The position numbers and the translations under genes were made by a program. From positions 682,001-746,000 of the forward strand of contig NZ_JADLQL010000002.1 of the NCBI RefSeq assembly GCF_015477805.1: a stretch of DNA of 64,000 nt, in the 5' to 3' direction. Below the pieces are notes generated by a model. That model did no database searches. It was not told where the DNA came from and saw only the letters and a program-made list of their open reading frames with translations. Below are positions 16,496 through 25,488 of the stretch, one piece after another (the stretch's first letter is position 1; each line of letters begins with the position of its first letter). The DNA is from Nocardia flavorosea (GTDB lineage: Bacteria > Actinomycetota > Actinomycetes > Mycobacteriales > Mycobacteriaceae).

Positions 16496-17430
16496 GGGAT
16501 CACCTTCCAGAACGGCAGCACCGTATCGTCGTCCAGTTTTTCGTAATCGGCGATTACGGGCAGCCCCACCTCGACCTTCTCGGGTTCGATACCGCGCAGT
16601 TCGCCCAGCATCCGCACCCCTTCCTCGAGTTCCACCAGCGCCACCACGAACGGCAGGTTGCGGCCGGGAACCTTGGGTGCGTGGTGCACCACGAAACTGA
16701 ACACGGTGCCCTTACCGGAGGCGACGACATAGTCGACCGGTTCGGTCTTGTCCTGCCAGATCGCGGGGACGGGCGGGTGACGCAGCGTACCGTTGGGCAG
16801 CTTCTGGATGCGCAGCTCGCCGGCTTTGGCGCCTTCCCAGAAGAATTCGGTGTCGTGCGAGACCAGCGGGCGTACGCGGTCGGCGAGCGACGGTTTCGGG
16901 GGCGCACCGGTGCCGGGTGCGAATTTCAGGATGCGGAACAGCATTTCGGTGACGAGTTCGTCGCCGACGTACCAGCTGGTGCGGTAGGTGAGGAAGAACC
17001 CCTCCCCCAGCCCGGTTTTCTTCGGGCCCACGACGCTGTCCAGCGCGCTGGTGATGCTCACCTCTTCGCCGGGCCGCACGTAGCGGTGGTAGATCTGCTC
17101 ACAGTTGGTGCCGACCACCGAGGTGTAGCCCGCGGAATCGAGCAGGGCGTTGGTGGCCTCCATGGGATCGTCGGCCGGGCGGCGGCCGCCCAGACCCAGC
17201 ATGGTCCACACCTGGGCCATGGCGGGCGGCGCGACGATCCCGTCGAACCCGGCGGCCTTGGCGGCGGCCTCGTCGACGTACACCGGGTTGGTATCGCCCA
17301 GGGCCTCCACCCAGTTGTTGATCATCGGCTGGTTCACCGGATCACGGCCGAGCCGGGGCGCACTGGCGCCGGCGGCCATGATCTTCTCCGCGGCCGCGGT
17401 GATCTCTTCCGGAGTACTTGTATCCGGCAA
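16492..17430 (-). CDS. chsH2: ChsH2, MaoC-DUF35 subunit of the steroid hydratase and Ltp2 partner
   Basis: A 312-residue two-domain protein: N-terminal MaoC-like hot-dog (about 1-170) and C-terminal DUF35/OB domain (about 185-312). The MaoC motif reads GDTNPVYVD (45-53), with Tyr where a catalytic hydratase has His, so this subunit likely supports CoA binding while ChsH1 does the chemistry. The DUF35 part lacks the Cys4 zinc knuckle of many relatives. A TTG start at 17430 is chosen because AAGGAG stands 7 bases upstream; the longer frame from GTG 17463 would place that ribosome-binding site inside the gene. Confidence 0.9.
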   Translation of the reverse strand: MPDTSTPEEITAAAEKIMAAGASAPRLGRDPVNQPMINNWVEALGDTNPVYVDEAAAKAAGFDGIVAPPAMAQVWTMLGLGGRRPADDPMEATNALLDSAGYTSVVGTNCEQIYHRYVRPGEEVSITSALDSVVGPKKTGLGEGFFLTYRTSWYVGDELVTEMLFRILKFAPGTGAPPKPSLADRVRPLVSHDTEFFWEGAKAGELRIQKLPNGTLRHPPVPAIWQDKTEPVDYVVASGKGTVFSFVVHHAPKVPGRNLPFVVALVELEEGVRMLGELRGIEPEKVEVGLPVIADYEKLDDDTVLPFWKVIP

Positions 17431-17482
17431 GGAACTGCTCCTTAGGGATAGAGGGTGGGGCACGGGATCCGGCCGAACCCGG

Positions 17483-18652
17483 TCAACGGGGCACCCGGGG
17501 CAGCTTCAGGCCCGCGGAGGCGACGAGTTCGCGCATCACCTCGTTGACGCCACCGCCGAAGGTCACCACCAGGTTCTGTTTGGTGCGCCGGTCCAGCCAG
17601 CCGAGCAGTTCCGCGGTGGCCGGGTCGGCCGGGTCGCCGAAACGGCCCACGACCTCTTCGGCCAGCCGGCCGGCTTCCTGCAGCGATTCAGTGGAGAAGA
17701 TCTTGGTCGCCGACGCGTCCGCGATGACCTGGGACTGATCCGTGTCCGGGCTCTCCGCGGTCGCCGCCACCTGCCAGTTCAACAACTCGTTGAGCCTGGT
17801 CATGGCATGGATTCGGCCCAGCGCGCGCTGCGCCTCGGGTTCGTCGAGGATCGCCCGCGGCTCGGCCCAATCGCGGACCTTGTCGTAGAGCTGTTCGATC
17901 TTGCCGGACGGCCCCAGGCTCACCCGCTCGTGGTTGAGCTGGGTGGTGATCAGCCGCCAGCCCTTGTTCTCCTCGCCCACCAGCATGCTCGCCGGAACCT
18001 TGACGTCGTCGAAGTAGGTGGCGTTGGTGTGGTGCGCGCCGTCGGCGGTGATGATCGGGGTCCAGGAATACCCGGGGTCGGAAGTATCGGCGATCAGGAT
18101 GGTGATGCCGCGATGCCGGGATTCCACCGAACCGGTTCGGCAGGCCAGCCAGATGTAGTCGGCCTCGTGCGCGCCGGTGGTGAAGATCTTCTGGCCGTTG
18201 ACGACCCAATCGCCGGATTCGTCCTTGACCGCGCTCGTCCGCAGTGCTGCGAGATCGGTGCCGGCTTCCGGTTCGGAATAGCCGATGGCGAAATGGATAT
18301 CGCCGGACAGGATCCCGGGCAGGAACTTCTCCTTCTGTTCCTGCGTGCCGAACTGCTGCAAGGTCGGGCCGACGGTCAGCAGGGTGACCAGCGGCAGTGG
18401 AACATCGGCGCGGGACGCCTCGTTGTAGAAGATCTGCTGTTCGACCGGCCCGTACCCGTGCCCGCCGTACTCCTTCGGCCAGCCGACACCGAGCCAGCCG
18501 TCGTGGCCCATCCGCCGGACCACGGCGCGATAGGCGTCGCCGTGCCGGTTGTCCAGCATTTCGGCGGCCTCTTCCGGGGTGACGAGATCGGCGAAGTAGG
18601 CGCGCAGATCGTCACGGAGTTTGCGTTGTTCGCTGGTCAGATCGATGAACAC
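17483..18652 (-). CDS. chsE2: ChsE2 (FadE29), acyl-CoA dehydrogenase subunit
   Basis: A 389-residue acyl-CoA dehydrogenase. With ChsE1 it forms an α2β2 flavoenzyme that dehydrogenates the propionyl-CoA side chain of C22 steroids. Recognisable parts are the FAD/substrate segment IGYSEPEAGTDLAALRT, NGQKIFTTGA, and a C-terminal QNLVVTFGGGVNE helix. The GTG at 18652 starts the MFIDLTSEQ N-terminus typical of FadE29; the much longer open frame upstream is the antisense-like shift of chsE1. It overlaps the end of chsE1 by 16 bases. Confidence 0.92.
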   Translation of the reverse strand: MFIDLTSEQRKLRDDLRAYFADLVTPEEAAEMLDNRHGDAYRAVVRRMGHDGWLGVGWPKEYGGHGYGPVEQQIFYNEASRADVPLPLVTLLTVGPTLQQFGTQEQKEKFLPGILSGDIHFAIGYSEPEAGTDLAALRTSAVKDESGDWVVNGQKIFTTGAHEADYIWLACRTGSVESRHRGITILIADTSDPGYSWTPIITADGAHHTNATYFDDVKVPASMLVGEENKGWRLITTQLNHERVSLGPSGKIEQLYDKVRDWAEPRAILDEPEAQRALGRIHAMTRLNELLNWQVAATAESPDTDQSQVIADASATKIFSTESLQEAGRLAEEVVGRFGDPADPATAELLGWLDRRTKQNLVVTFGGGVNEVMRELVASAGLKLPRVPR

Positions 18653-19701
18653 CCTGCCCCCAATCGTTCGAGCCGCAGTGCGGCGCCGCCCAGCCAGCGG
18701 GCGATGTCCTTGGACTGTGAGTAATAGCGGTGCATGGAGTGGGTGACATCCACTCCGATACCGCCGTGCAGGTGATGACACTTCTGCATGGCGCGCGGCA
18801 GCTCCGCGGCCACGGTGTAGGCCAGCACGTTCAGATCGTCGTCGATCCGCTGCTGGTGTTCGGGGCTCGGATCGCTCTGCCCCAGCGCCCAGTTCGCGGA
18901 AACCGCCGCGACGTGCAGGGTACGCGACACCACGTACAGGTCCGCGATCTGCTGCGCGACGGCCTGGAACTCCGCCAGCGGCCGGTTGAACTGCTGCCGG
19001 GTGCCCACATGCGCGGCAGTGAGTTTCACCGCGCCGGAGAGCAGGCCGTCCGCGACGGCGCCGATGGCGGCCAGCACGATCCGGTGCAGGTGCGAGCCCG
19101 CATCGGACAGCAAGCGGTCGGCCGGAATCTGCACCCCGTCCAGTTTCACCGAGAACTCGGGAAGCCCACCGGATACCGAGGACGGTGCAAGCGACAGGCC
19201 CGCCGCCTTCGCATCGACGACGGCCACCCCGGATTCCGTGGTGACCAGCAGCCACCGGGCCTGATCGGCGCAGGGCACCGCCACCTTGTATCCGGTGATC
19301 CGCACCGTATCGCCGGATACCTCGGCCTTCGTGGTGGGCTCGGTGGTCAACGGCGCACCGGGCTCGCTGATGGCCGCGGTGAGCACCGCGCCCTCGGCGA
19401 CCGCCGGGAACACTTCCGCCGCCACACTCTCCGGTACCGCGCCCAGCAGGGGCAGCACCCCGAACCCCAGAGTGGGCAGAGCGGGCGCGGCCACCGCGTC
19501 GGTGGCCAGTTCGGTCAGCAGTACCGATATCGCGTCGATACCCATATCGTCGCCACCGAACCGCTCCGGTAGCGCTACCGACAGCAGTCCGGTCGCCGCC
19601 AGTTTCGGCCACAGCTCGCCGTCGCGCGCCGCCTCCCGCTCCAGGAGTCCGACGACGACCTCCGCCACCGCCTCCTGAGCTTCGTCTCGGGTGAAGTCCA
19701 C
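18637..19701 (-). CDS. chsE1: ChsE1 (FadE28), acyl-CoA dehydrogenase subunit
   Basis: A 354-residue shortened acyl-CoA dehydrogenase, obligate partner of ChsE2. The N-terminus (MDFTRDEAQEAVAEVV) and the late HLHGGIGVDVTHSMHRYYSQSKD segment are typical of FadE28. GTG 19701 has GGAG 8 bases upstream. In M. tuberculosis the igr operon begins with cyp125 before this gene; here the preceding gene is fadE34, 91 bases away on the same strand, so the sterol side-chain operon appears extended and headed by the KstR-box promoter at about 22.0 kb. Confidence 0.92.
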   Translation of the reverse strand: MDFTRDEAQEAVAEVVVGLLEREAARDGELWPKLAATGLLSVALPERFGGDDMGIDAISVLLTELATDAVAAPALPTLGFGVLPLLGAVPESVAAEVFPAVAEGAVLTAAISEPGAPLTTEPTTKAEVSGDTVRITGYKVAVPCADQARWLLVTTESGVAVVDAKAAGLSLAPSSVSGGLPEFSVKLDGVQIPADRLLSDAGSHLHRIVLAAIGAVADGLLSGAVKLTAAHVGTRQQFNRPLAEFQAVAQQIADLYVVSRTLHVAAVSANWALGQSDPSPEHQQRIDDDLNVLAYTVAAELPRAMQKCHHLHGGIGVDVTHSMHRYYSQSKDIARWLGGAALRLERLGAGCSSI

Positions 19702-19792
19702 GTTCTGCTCTCCAGTCGTCGCACGAACTGGGCGTACCTTCGCATCCGCTCCGGCCATGCGCGGATTACGGATGGGCTGCGCCCAACAGCAC

Positions 19793-21973
19793 TCATTTAA
19801 CGGCCGCGTCGCGGGGCAAGCCCAGGATCCGCTCGGCGGCCACGGTCAACAGGATCTGCTCGGTTCCGCCCGCAATCGACAGACAGCGGGTGAGCAGAAA
19901 TTCCGAGGTGTCCTCGGTCGTTCGCGCACCGGCCGGGCCGGCCACCTGTACCGCGAACTCGGCGACCGCCTGCCGGTGCCGGACGCCCACCAATTTGCGC
20001 ACACTGCTCTGCGCGCTCGGATCGGCGCCGGCCAGGATCCGCACCGCCGCGCGCTGTTCCAGCAACAGTCCGGCGATCGCGTCGGCGACGAAACCGCCCA
20101 GCCGGTCGTTGATCAGTTCCGAACCCCGCCCGGTGGCCGGCAGTTTGGTGATCAGTTCCTCCAGCGCGGGGCCGATACCGTTACCGCTCATGGCGACCCG
20201 CTCCGCCGACAATGTGGAGCGAGCGATCTTCCAGCCGTTGCCGAGCGCGCCGACCACACAGTCGTCCGGGACGAACACCTCGTCGAGGAACACCTCACTG
20301 AAGCGTGCCTCGCCGGTGATCTGCACCAGCGGCCGGATATCGATACCGGCACTGCGCATATCGACCAGGAAGTAGCTGATGCCTTTGTGTTTCGGTGCGG
20401 CCGGATCGGTGCGGGCCAGGCAGATCGCCCAGTTCGCTTCCTTCGCCAGCGAAGTCCACACCTTCTGGCCGCGCAGGATCCAGCCGCCCTCGGTGCGTTC
20501 GGCGCTGGTGCGCAGTGCGGCGAGGTCGGAACCGGCGCCGGGCTCGCTGAACAGCTGACACCAGACCACTTCGCCGCGCAGGGTCGGCCAGGCGAAACGC
20601 TCGATCTGCTCGGGCGTTCCATGTTGCAGCAGGGTCGGGACGGCCCAGCCGCCGATGGTCAGATCGGGTACCGCGACACCCGCGCGGCGCAGTTCCTCGG
20701 AGATCACCAGACCGGTCATCGGATCGGCCGCGCGACCGTAGGGCTTCGGCCAATGCGGCATGATCAGGCCGGTCTCGGCCAGCGCGGTGCGCTGTTCATC
20801 GGCCGGCAGCGCGGCGATCCGGGCCACTTCGGTGGTGAGTTCGTCGGTTACGGCGCCGGTATCGGTTCCACCCACTGCGGCCGCATCGGCGAACACCCGG
20901 TCGGCGCCCGTGGTCCGCCGCTTCCCGGCGCGAGTCAGTTCGGCGACCCGGCCACGCCAGTAGGAACCACCGCCGAGCAATTGGCGCAATGCCACCGTCC
21001 GGCGCAGATACAGGTGCGCGTCGTGTTCCCAGGTGAATCCGATACCGCCGAGCACCTGGATGCAATCCTTGGCGGTTTCCACCGCGGCGTCGAGACTGAT
21101 GGACGCGGCGATGGCGGCGGCAATGGGCAGTTCGGCGGCGCCGGTGTCCACGGCGGCCGCGGCATCGGCGGCGACCGCCCGGATGAGTTCGGTGCGGCAC
21201 AGCATCCACGCGCAGATATGCTTCACGGCCTGGAAGGAGCCGATACTGCGACCGAACTGCTCGCGGACCTTCGCGTATTCGACAGCCGTGGACAGGCACC
21301 AACCGGTCACGCCCGCGAGTTCGGCGACGGCGAGCGCGACCAGCAGATCCTCGACGGCGTAGGCGGGCGCGAACAGTGCCGCGGCGTCCACCCGTACATC
21401 GGTGCAACGCACCCGGGCCAGCGGGGTCGCGAGGTCGAGTGGTTCCAGTGGTTCCAGTTGCAGCCCGGCCGTATCCGGCGACAGCAGGCACCAGCGCCGG
21501 CCCTCCGCGGTATCGACCGGAAGCAGCACCGCGGTACCGGATTCGGCACCGAGCACCGTTTCCCAGGTACCGCTCAGCAGGCTCGCGTCGCCGCCCGAGC
21601 GGAGCTGCGGCGCCCCCGCCGGCTCGGCATCCTCGGCGACGACCGTATCCAGCGCGACCCCGCAGGGCTGGTCCTCCGGTAGCGCACCGGCCGTTACGTA
21701 GCCGGCCACCGCCGTCGTCAGCACGGGGCCGCCGACCAGGTCGTGTGCCGCTTGTTCGAGGAAAACGGCCAGATCGGTCACCGATCCGCCCGCGCCTCCG
21801 GCCTCTTCGGCCACCGCTACCTGGAAGATTCCGAGCTCGGTCAGCGTTGGCCAGTACGAACGCCAGAAGCCGGTGGTCCCGGCCCGCATTGTTGCAATCG
21901 GTTGCGCCGCTGCGGCCCATCCGCTCATCGACTGTTGAACGGCTTTATGCTCGTCAGTGGTGGCGATGGTCAC
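19793..21973 (-). CDS. chsE3: ChsE3 (FadE34), fused double acyl-CoA dehydrogenase
   Basis: A 726-residue protein made of two acyl-CoA dehydrogenase modules (about 1-340 and 365-726). Bacterial steroid dehydrogenases are usually two-gene heterotetramers; FadE34/ChsE3 is the fused version acting on C24 steroid-CoA. The second module has LFSEPGAGSDLAALRT and GQKVWTSLAKEA; the first ends with LGGIGFTWEHDAHLYLRR. GTG 21973 gives the expected start (about 710 residues in M. tuberculosis). It is divergent from kstR with a KstR palindrome between them, as in Rv3573c-Rv3574. Confidence 0.92.
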   Translation of the reverse strand: MTIATTDEHKAVQQSMSGWAAAAQPIATMRAGTTGFWRSYWPTLTELGIFQVAVAEEAGGAGGSVTDLAVFLEQAAHDLVGGPVLTTAVAGYVTAGALPEDQPCGVALDTVVAEDAEPAGAPQLRSGGDASLLSGTWETVLGAESGTAVLLPVDTAEGRRWCLLSPDTAGLQLEPLEPLDLATPLARVRCTDVRVDAAALFAPAYAVEDLLVALAVAELAGVTGWCLSTAVEYAKVREQFGRSIGSFQAVKHICAWMLCRTELIRAVAADAAAAVDTGAAELPIAAAIAASISLDAAVETAKDCIQVLGGIGFTWEHDAHLYLRRTVALRQLLGGGSYWRGRVAELTRAGKRRTTGADRVFADAAAVGGTDTGAVTDELTTEVARIAALPADEQRTALAETGLIMPHWPKPYGRAADPMTGLVISEELRRAGVAVPDLTIGGWAVPTLLQHGTPEQIERFAWPTLRGEVVWCQLFSEPGAGSDLAALRTSAERTEGGWILRGQKVWTSLAKEANWAICLARTDPAAPKHKGISYFLVDMRSAGIDIRPLVQITGEARFSEVFLDEVFVPDDCVVGALGNGWKIARSTLSAERVAMSGNGIGPALEELITKLPATGRGSELINDRLGGFVADAIAGLLLEQRAAVRILAGADPSAQSSVRKLVGVRHRQAVAEFAVQVAGPAGARTTEDTSEFLLTRCLSIAGGTEQILLTVAAERILGLPRDAAVK

Positions 21974-22008
21974 AGTCCATACCGCCTTTCCGGCGTGACT
22001 CCCACACC

Positions 22009-22022
22009 TAGAACATGTTCTA
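22009..22022. promoter_or_regulatory. KstR operator in the chsE3-kstR intergenic region
   Basis: TAGAACATGTTCTA is a perfect 14-bp palindrome and matches the published KstR pattern TnnAACnnGTTnnA. It lies 36 bases upstream of chsE3 and 83 bases upstream of kstR, so it should repress the sterol operon and autoregulate kstR until steroid-CoA thioesters bind the repressor. Confidence 0.92.
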
Positions 22023-22104
22023 ATATCCACGGCGGGCGGAAGTCAAGACACGATCCCACCGGCCGCGCTCGTGCTCGACCACGTCACGGAAAGGACTCCC
22101 CTCC

Positions 22105-22749
22105 ATGGCCAGCCCCTCCCGTTCCCGGCCCGGCGATTCGGATGCGGCCCCGGTCGCGCCCGTCACCACGCTGCGGGAGGACGAACTGAGTTCGGCGGCT
22201 CAGCGCGAGCGGCGCAAGCGGATCCTGGATGCCACCCTGGCCCTCGCTTCCAAGGGCGGCTACGACGCGGTACAGATGCGGGCCGTCGCCGAGCGGGCCG
22301 ATGTCGCGGTGGGCACCCTGTACCGGTACTTCCCGTCCAAAGTGCACTTACTGGTCTCGGCCCTGGCCCGGGAGTTCGAACAGTTCGAAGGCAAACGCAA
22401 ACCGCTGGCCGGCAAATCGCCGGAGGAGCGGATGCATATGCTGCTCTCCCAGATCACCCGCATGATGCAGCGCGACCCGCTGCTCACCGAGGCCATGACC
22501 CGCGCGTTCATGTTCGCCGATGCCTCCGCGGCCGCCGAGGTGGACCGGGTCGGCAAGGTGATGGACCGAGTCTTCGCCCGCGCCATGAACGACGGCGACC
22601 CCACCGAACGCCAGCTCGCCATCGCCCGTGTCATCAGCGATGTGTGGCTGTCGAACCTGGTCGCGTGGCTCACTCGCCGGGCCTCGGCGACCGATGTCTC
22701 CGAACGTCTCGAACTGACTGTCGACCTGCTGCTCGGCAGCCGCTCCTGA
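22105..22749 (+). CDS. kstR: KstR, TetR-family repressor of cholesterol catabolism
   Basis: A 214-residue TetR protein. After a 30-residue disordered head, the HTH (about 36-82) reads RILDATLALASKGGYDAVQMRAVAERADVAVGTLYRYFPSKVHLL, as in KstR. The ligand domain contains the TEAMTRAFMFADASAAAEVDRVGKVMDRVFARAM segment typical of the family. KstR represses sterol genes and is released by 3-oxo-cholestenoyl-CoA type ligands. Identity is supported by divergence from chsE3 and by the adjacent palindrome. The ATG has AAGGACTCC upstream. Confidence 0.93.
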   Translation: MASPSRSRPGDSDAAPVAPVTTLREDELSSAAQRERRKRILDATLALASKGGYDAVQMRAVAERADVAVGTLYRYFPSKVHLLVSALAREFEQFEGKRKPLAGKSPEERMHMLLSQITRMMQRDPLLTEAMTRAFMFADASAAAEVDRVGKVMDRVFARAMNDGDPTERQLAIARVISDVWLSNLVAWLTRRASATDVSERLELTVDLLLGSRS

Positions 22750-22873
22750 TCGGCAAGTCCCGGCCGTCCCGCAACCTGCGGAGACCCCCGTCGCACCGCC
22801 CCGGCAGCTACCATGATCCGTGTGGGCTGCGCAGGCAGCCGCCCGCACTTCCCGCCGAATCGGACGGGCGATG

Positions 22874-22891
22874 ATGACACAGTATTGTCAT
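22874..22891. promoter_or_regulatory. Inverted repeat upstream of the trehalose gene (candidate operator)
   Basis: ATGACA (22874-22879) and TGTCAT (22886-22891) form an inverted pair with a 6-base spacer, 44 bases before the GTG start. It overlaps a TATTGT sequence that could be a -10 element, so a repressor bound here would block transcription. Confidence 0.4.
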
Positions 22892-22935
22892 GCGCGCCCC
22901 CTCTTAACGAAAACTCCGATCAATAGGTTGGATGC

Positions 22936-25488
22936 GTGAGCGCACAGGATCTGCCACTGGAACTCCGCCGAGCGCTGGCGACAGTCGCGCGCGTGCCTCG
23001 GCTGCTGGTCGCATCGGATTACGACGGGACTCTCGCGCCCATCGTCTCCGATCCGGCCAAGGCGTACCCGCACGGTGAGTCCGTCCGGGCCTTACGCGCG
23101 CTGGCCGGACTCACCGGCACCACGGCCGCGGTCATCTCCGGCCGCGCCCTACGCGACCTCGCCGCACTGTCACGACTGCCGGTAGAGGTGCAGTTGATCG
23201 GCAGCCATGGCTCGGAATTCGACGTGGGTTTCGTCCACGCCATCGACAACGACGCCAGGCAACTACTGCGTGAAGTGGTCACAGCCCTGAGCAAGATCGC
23301 CGCGGAGAATCCCGGCGCGTCGGTGGAGGCCAAACCGGCCAGTGTCGCGCTGCATGTACGCAACGCGGCACCGGAGATCGGGCGCCGCGCGCTCGACCAG
23401 GCCCGGCAGGGCCCGGCATCCTGGGTCGGCGTCCAGGTGACCGAGGGCAAAGCGGTGATCGAACTCGCCGTGGTCCCCACGGACAAGGGTTCCGCGCTGA
23501 GCACCGTACGACACCAGGAAGGCGCCTCGGCCGCGGTGTTCTTCGGCGACGACGTCACCGACGAGAAAGCCTTCCGGGTGCTGTGCGGTCCCGATATCGG
23601 GATCAAGGTCGGCGACGGCGAATCACTGGCCAAATACCGGGTGGACAGCACCGAGGCGGTCTCGCACGCATTGGCCTACCTGCTCGAGGAGCGCCGTACC
23701 TGGCTGGCCGGGGCCAGCGCCCCGCCGATCGAACGCCTGAGCATGCTGGCCAGCCCGCGCTCGGTGGCATTGCTGACCCCGGACGCCACGGTGACCTGGT
23801 TCTGCCATCCCGAACCGGATTCCGCGGCGGTATTCGCGCATCTGCTCGGCGGCGTCGACGCCGGCCATTTCTCGATCACGCCGCAGCGGCCAGGTCTGCC
23901 GCTCTCGCAGCGGTACGTCGAGAGCACCATGACCGTGGAGACCCGCTGGGCGAAACTGTCGGTCGTCGACTATCTGCCGCACGACGTGGACCCCAACCGC
24001 ACCGACCTCACCCGCGTCATCACCGGCACCACCTCGGCCCAGGTGACCTTCGCGCCCCGGCCCGAATTCGGCCAGGTTCCGGTATCGATCGAGGTGGAAC
24101 GCGACGGACTGCGGGTATGGGGCACCAACGACCCGGTGGTACTGCGCTCCCCCGGGGTCGCCTGGGAGATCCACAGCGACGGCGTACACGATTCGGCCAC
24201 CGCCGTCGTAGACCCCTCCCAGGGCCCGGTGGTCCTGGAGCTGCGCTGCGGTTCGAAAGATCTGGGCCCGGCCGCGACCAGCGAACCCGAACGCCGCCGG
24301 ATGGCGGAACTCTACTGGTCGGAATGGGCGCGGACGCTGGACCTGCCGGCCCTCAAACCCGATCTCATGAAGCGTTCCGCGCTCACCCTGCGCGGTCTGG
24401 TGCACGCCCCGTCCGGTTCCATTCTGGCGGCGGCCACAACATCGCTGCCCGAGGATATCGGCGGGGTACGCAACTGGGACTACCGCTATTGCTGGTTGCG
24501 TGATGCCGCGTTGACCGCGAGCGCGCTGGTGTCGCTGGGTTCGCTGGGCGAAGCCGAGCAGTACCTGGACTGGGTGCACCGCGTCTTGGAAACCCTGCCC
24601 GGCCCCGAACGGCTGCATCCGCTGTACACCATCTACGGCGAAACGCTGCCCCCGGAAGCTGTGATCGACCAGCTGCCCGGCTATGCGGGATCGCGCCCGG
24701 TCCGCGTCGGTAACGCGGCGAATATGCAGGTGCAGCTGGATGTGTTCGGGCCGATCGTGGACCTGATCACCAGTCTCGCCCACGCCCGGGAGAAGCAGGG
24801 CATCACCGACCCCCGCAAGGTGCTGCCCGACGCGGATTGGGAACTGGTGCATGCCATGGTGTCGGCGGTGCAGCGGCGCTGGACCGAACCCGACCACGGC
24901 ATCTGGGAGATCCGCGGCAACCCCCGTCACCACGTGTATTCGAAGGTGATGGGCTGGCTCACGGTCGACCGCGCGCTCACCCTCGCCGAGAAGTTCGACC
25001 GCCCGGTCGACGCCGACTGGGCGCCGCTGCGCGAAACCATCGCCGAAGAGGTGAAAGTCAAGGGCTGGAACGACGAGGTCCAGTCCTACACCGCCGCCTA
25101 CGACGGCACCGACCTCGACGCGGCGACCCTGCATATCGGACTCAGCGGCCTGATCGATCCCGCCGACCCCCGGTTCGCGGCGACCGTGGTGGCCACCGAA
25201 GCCGAATTGCGCAGCGGTTCGACCGTCTACCGGTACCACCACGACGACGGACTGCCCGGCGGCGAAGGCGGATTCCACCTCTGCGCGGCCTGGCTGGTGG
25301 AGGCCTATCTGCTGATCGGTAAACGGTCCGACGCCGAAGCGCTGTTCGCGCAGCTCGTGAACGTGGCGGGTCCGACGGGGCTGCTCAGCGAGGAATACGA
25401 CCCGGTCGCCGAGCGGTCCCTGGGCAACCATCCCCAGGCGTACAGTCACCTGGGCCTGCTCCGTTGCGCCCAGTTGCTCGGCGTCTGA
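22936..25488 (+). CDS. Trehalose-6-phosphate phosphatase fused to a GH15 trehalase-like domain
   Basis: An 850-residue fusion. Residues about 20-250 are a HAD-type trehalose-phosphatase: DYDGT (28-32), the SGR motif, and GDDVTDE (204-210). Residues about 255-845 are a glycoside hydrolase family 15 domain of the bacterial trehalase type, with VTWFCHPEPDSAAVFA at its beginning, NWDYRYCWLRDAALT (from 513) in the active-site region, and GGEGGFHLCAAWLVEAYL near the end. Together they could convert trehalose-6-phosphate to trehalose and then glucose. No otsA-type synthase lies nearby. The GTG start has only weak Shine-Dalgarno support. Which half is active is not shown by sequence. Confidence 0.85.
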   Translation: MSAQDLPLELRRALATVARVPRLLVASDYDGTLAPIVSDPAKAYPHGESVRALRALAGLTGTTAAVISGRALRDLAALSRLPVEVQLIGSHGSEFDVGFVHAIDNDARQLLREVVTALSKIAAENPGASVEAKPASVALHVRNAAPEIGRRALDQARQGPASWVGVQVTEGKAVIELAVVPTDKGSALSTVRHQEGASAAVFFGDDVTDEKAFRVLCGPDIGIKVGDGESLAKYRVDSTEAVSHALAYLLEERRTWLAGASAPPIERLSMLASPRSVALLTPDATVTWFCHPEPDSAAVFAHLLGGVDAGHFSITPQRPGLPLSQRYVESTMTVETRWAKLSVVDYLPHDVDPNRTDLTRVITGTTSAQVTFAPRPEFGQVPVSIEVERDGLRVWGTNDPVVLRSPGVAWEIHSDGVHDSATAVVDPSQGPVVLELRCGSKDLGPAATSEPERRRMAELYWSEWARTLDLPALKPDLMKRSALTLRGLVHAPSGSILAAATTSLPEDIGGVRNWDYRYCWLRDAALTASALVSLGSLGEAEQYLDWVHRVLETLPGPERLHPLYTIYGETLPPEAVIDQLPGYAGSRPVRVGNAANMQVQLDVFGPIVDLITSLAHAREKQGITDPRKVLPDADWELVHAMVSAVQRRWTEPDHGIWEIRGNPRHHVYSKVMGWLTVDRALTLAEKFDRPVDADWAPLRETIAEEVKVKGWNDEVQSYTAAYDGTDLDAATLHIGLSGLIDPADPRFAATVVATEAELRSGSTVYRYHHDDGLPGGEGGFHLCAAWLVEAYLLIGKRSDAEALFAQLVNVAGPTGLLSEEYDPVAERSLGNHPQAYSHLGLLRCAQLLGV

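Noticed and set aside
17483-19612. 709-residue frame including chsE2
   Set aside because: The upstream part is a shifted reading of chsE1; the GTG at 18652 gives the normal FadE29 N-terminus.
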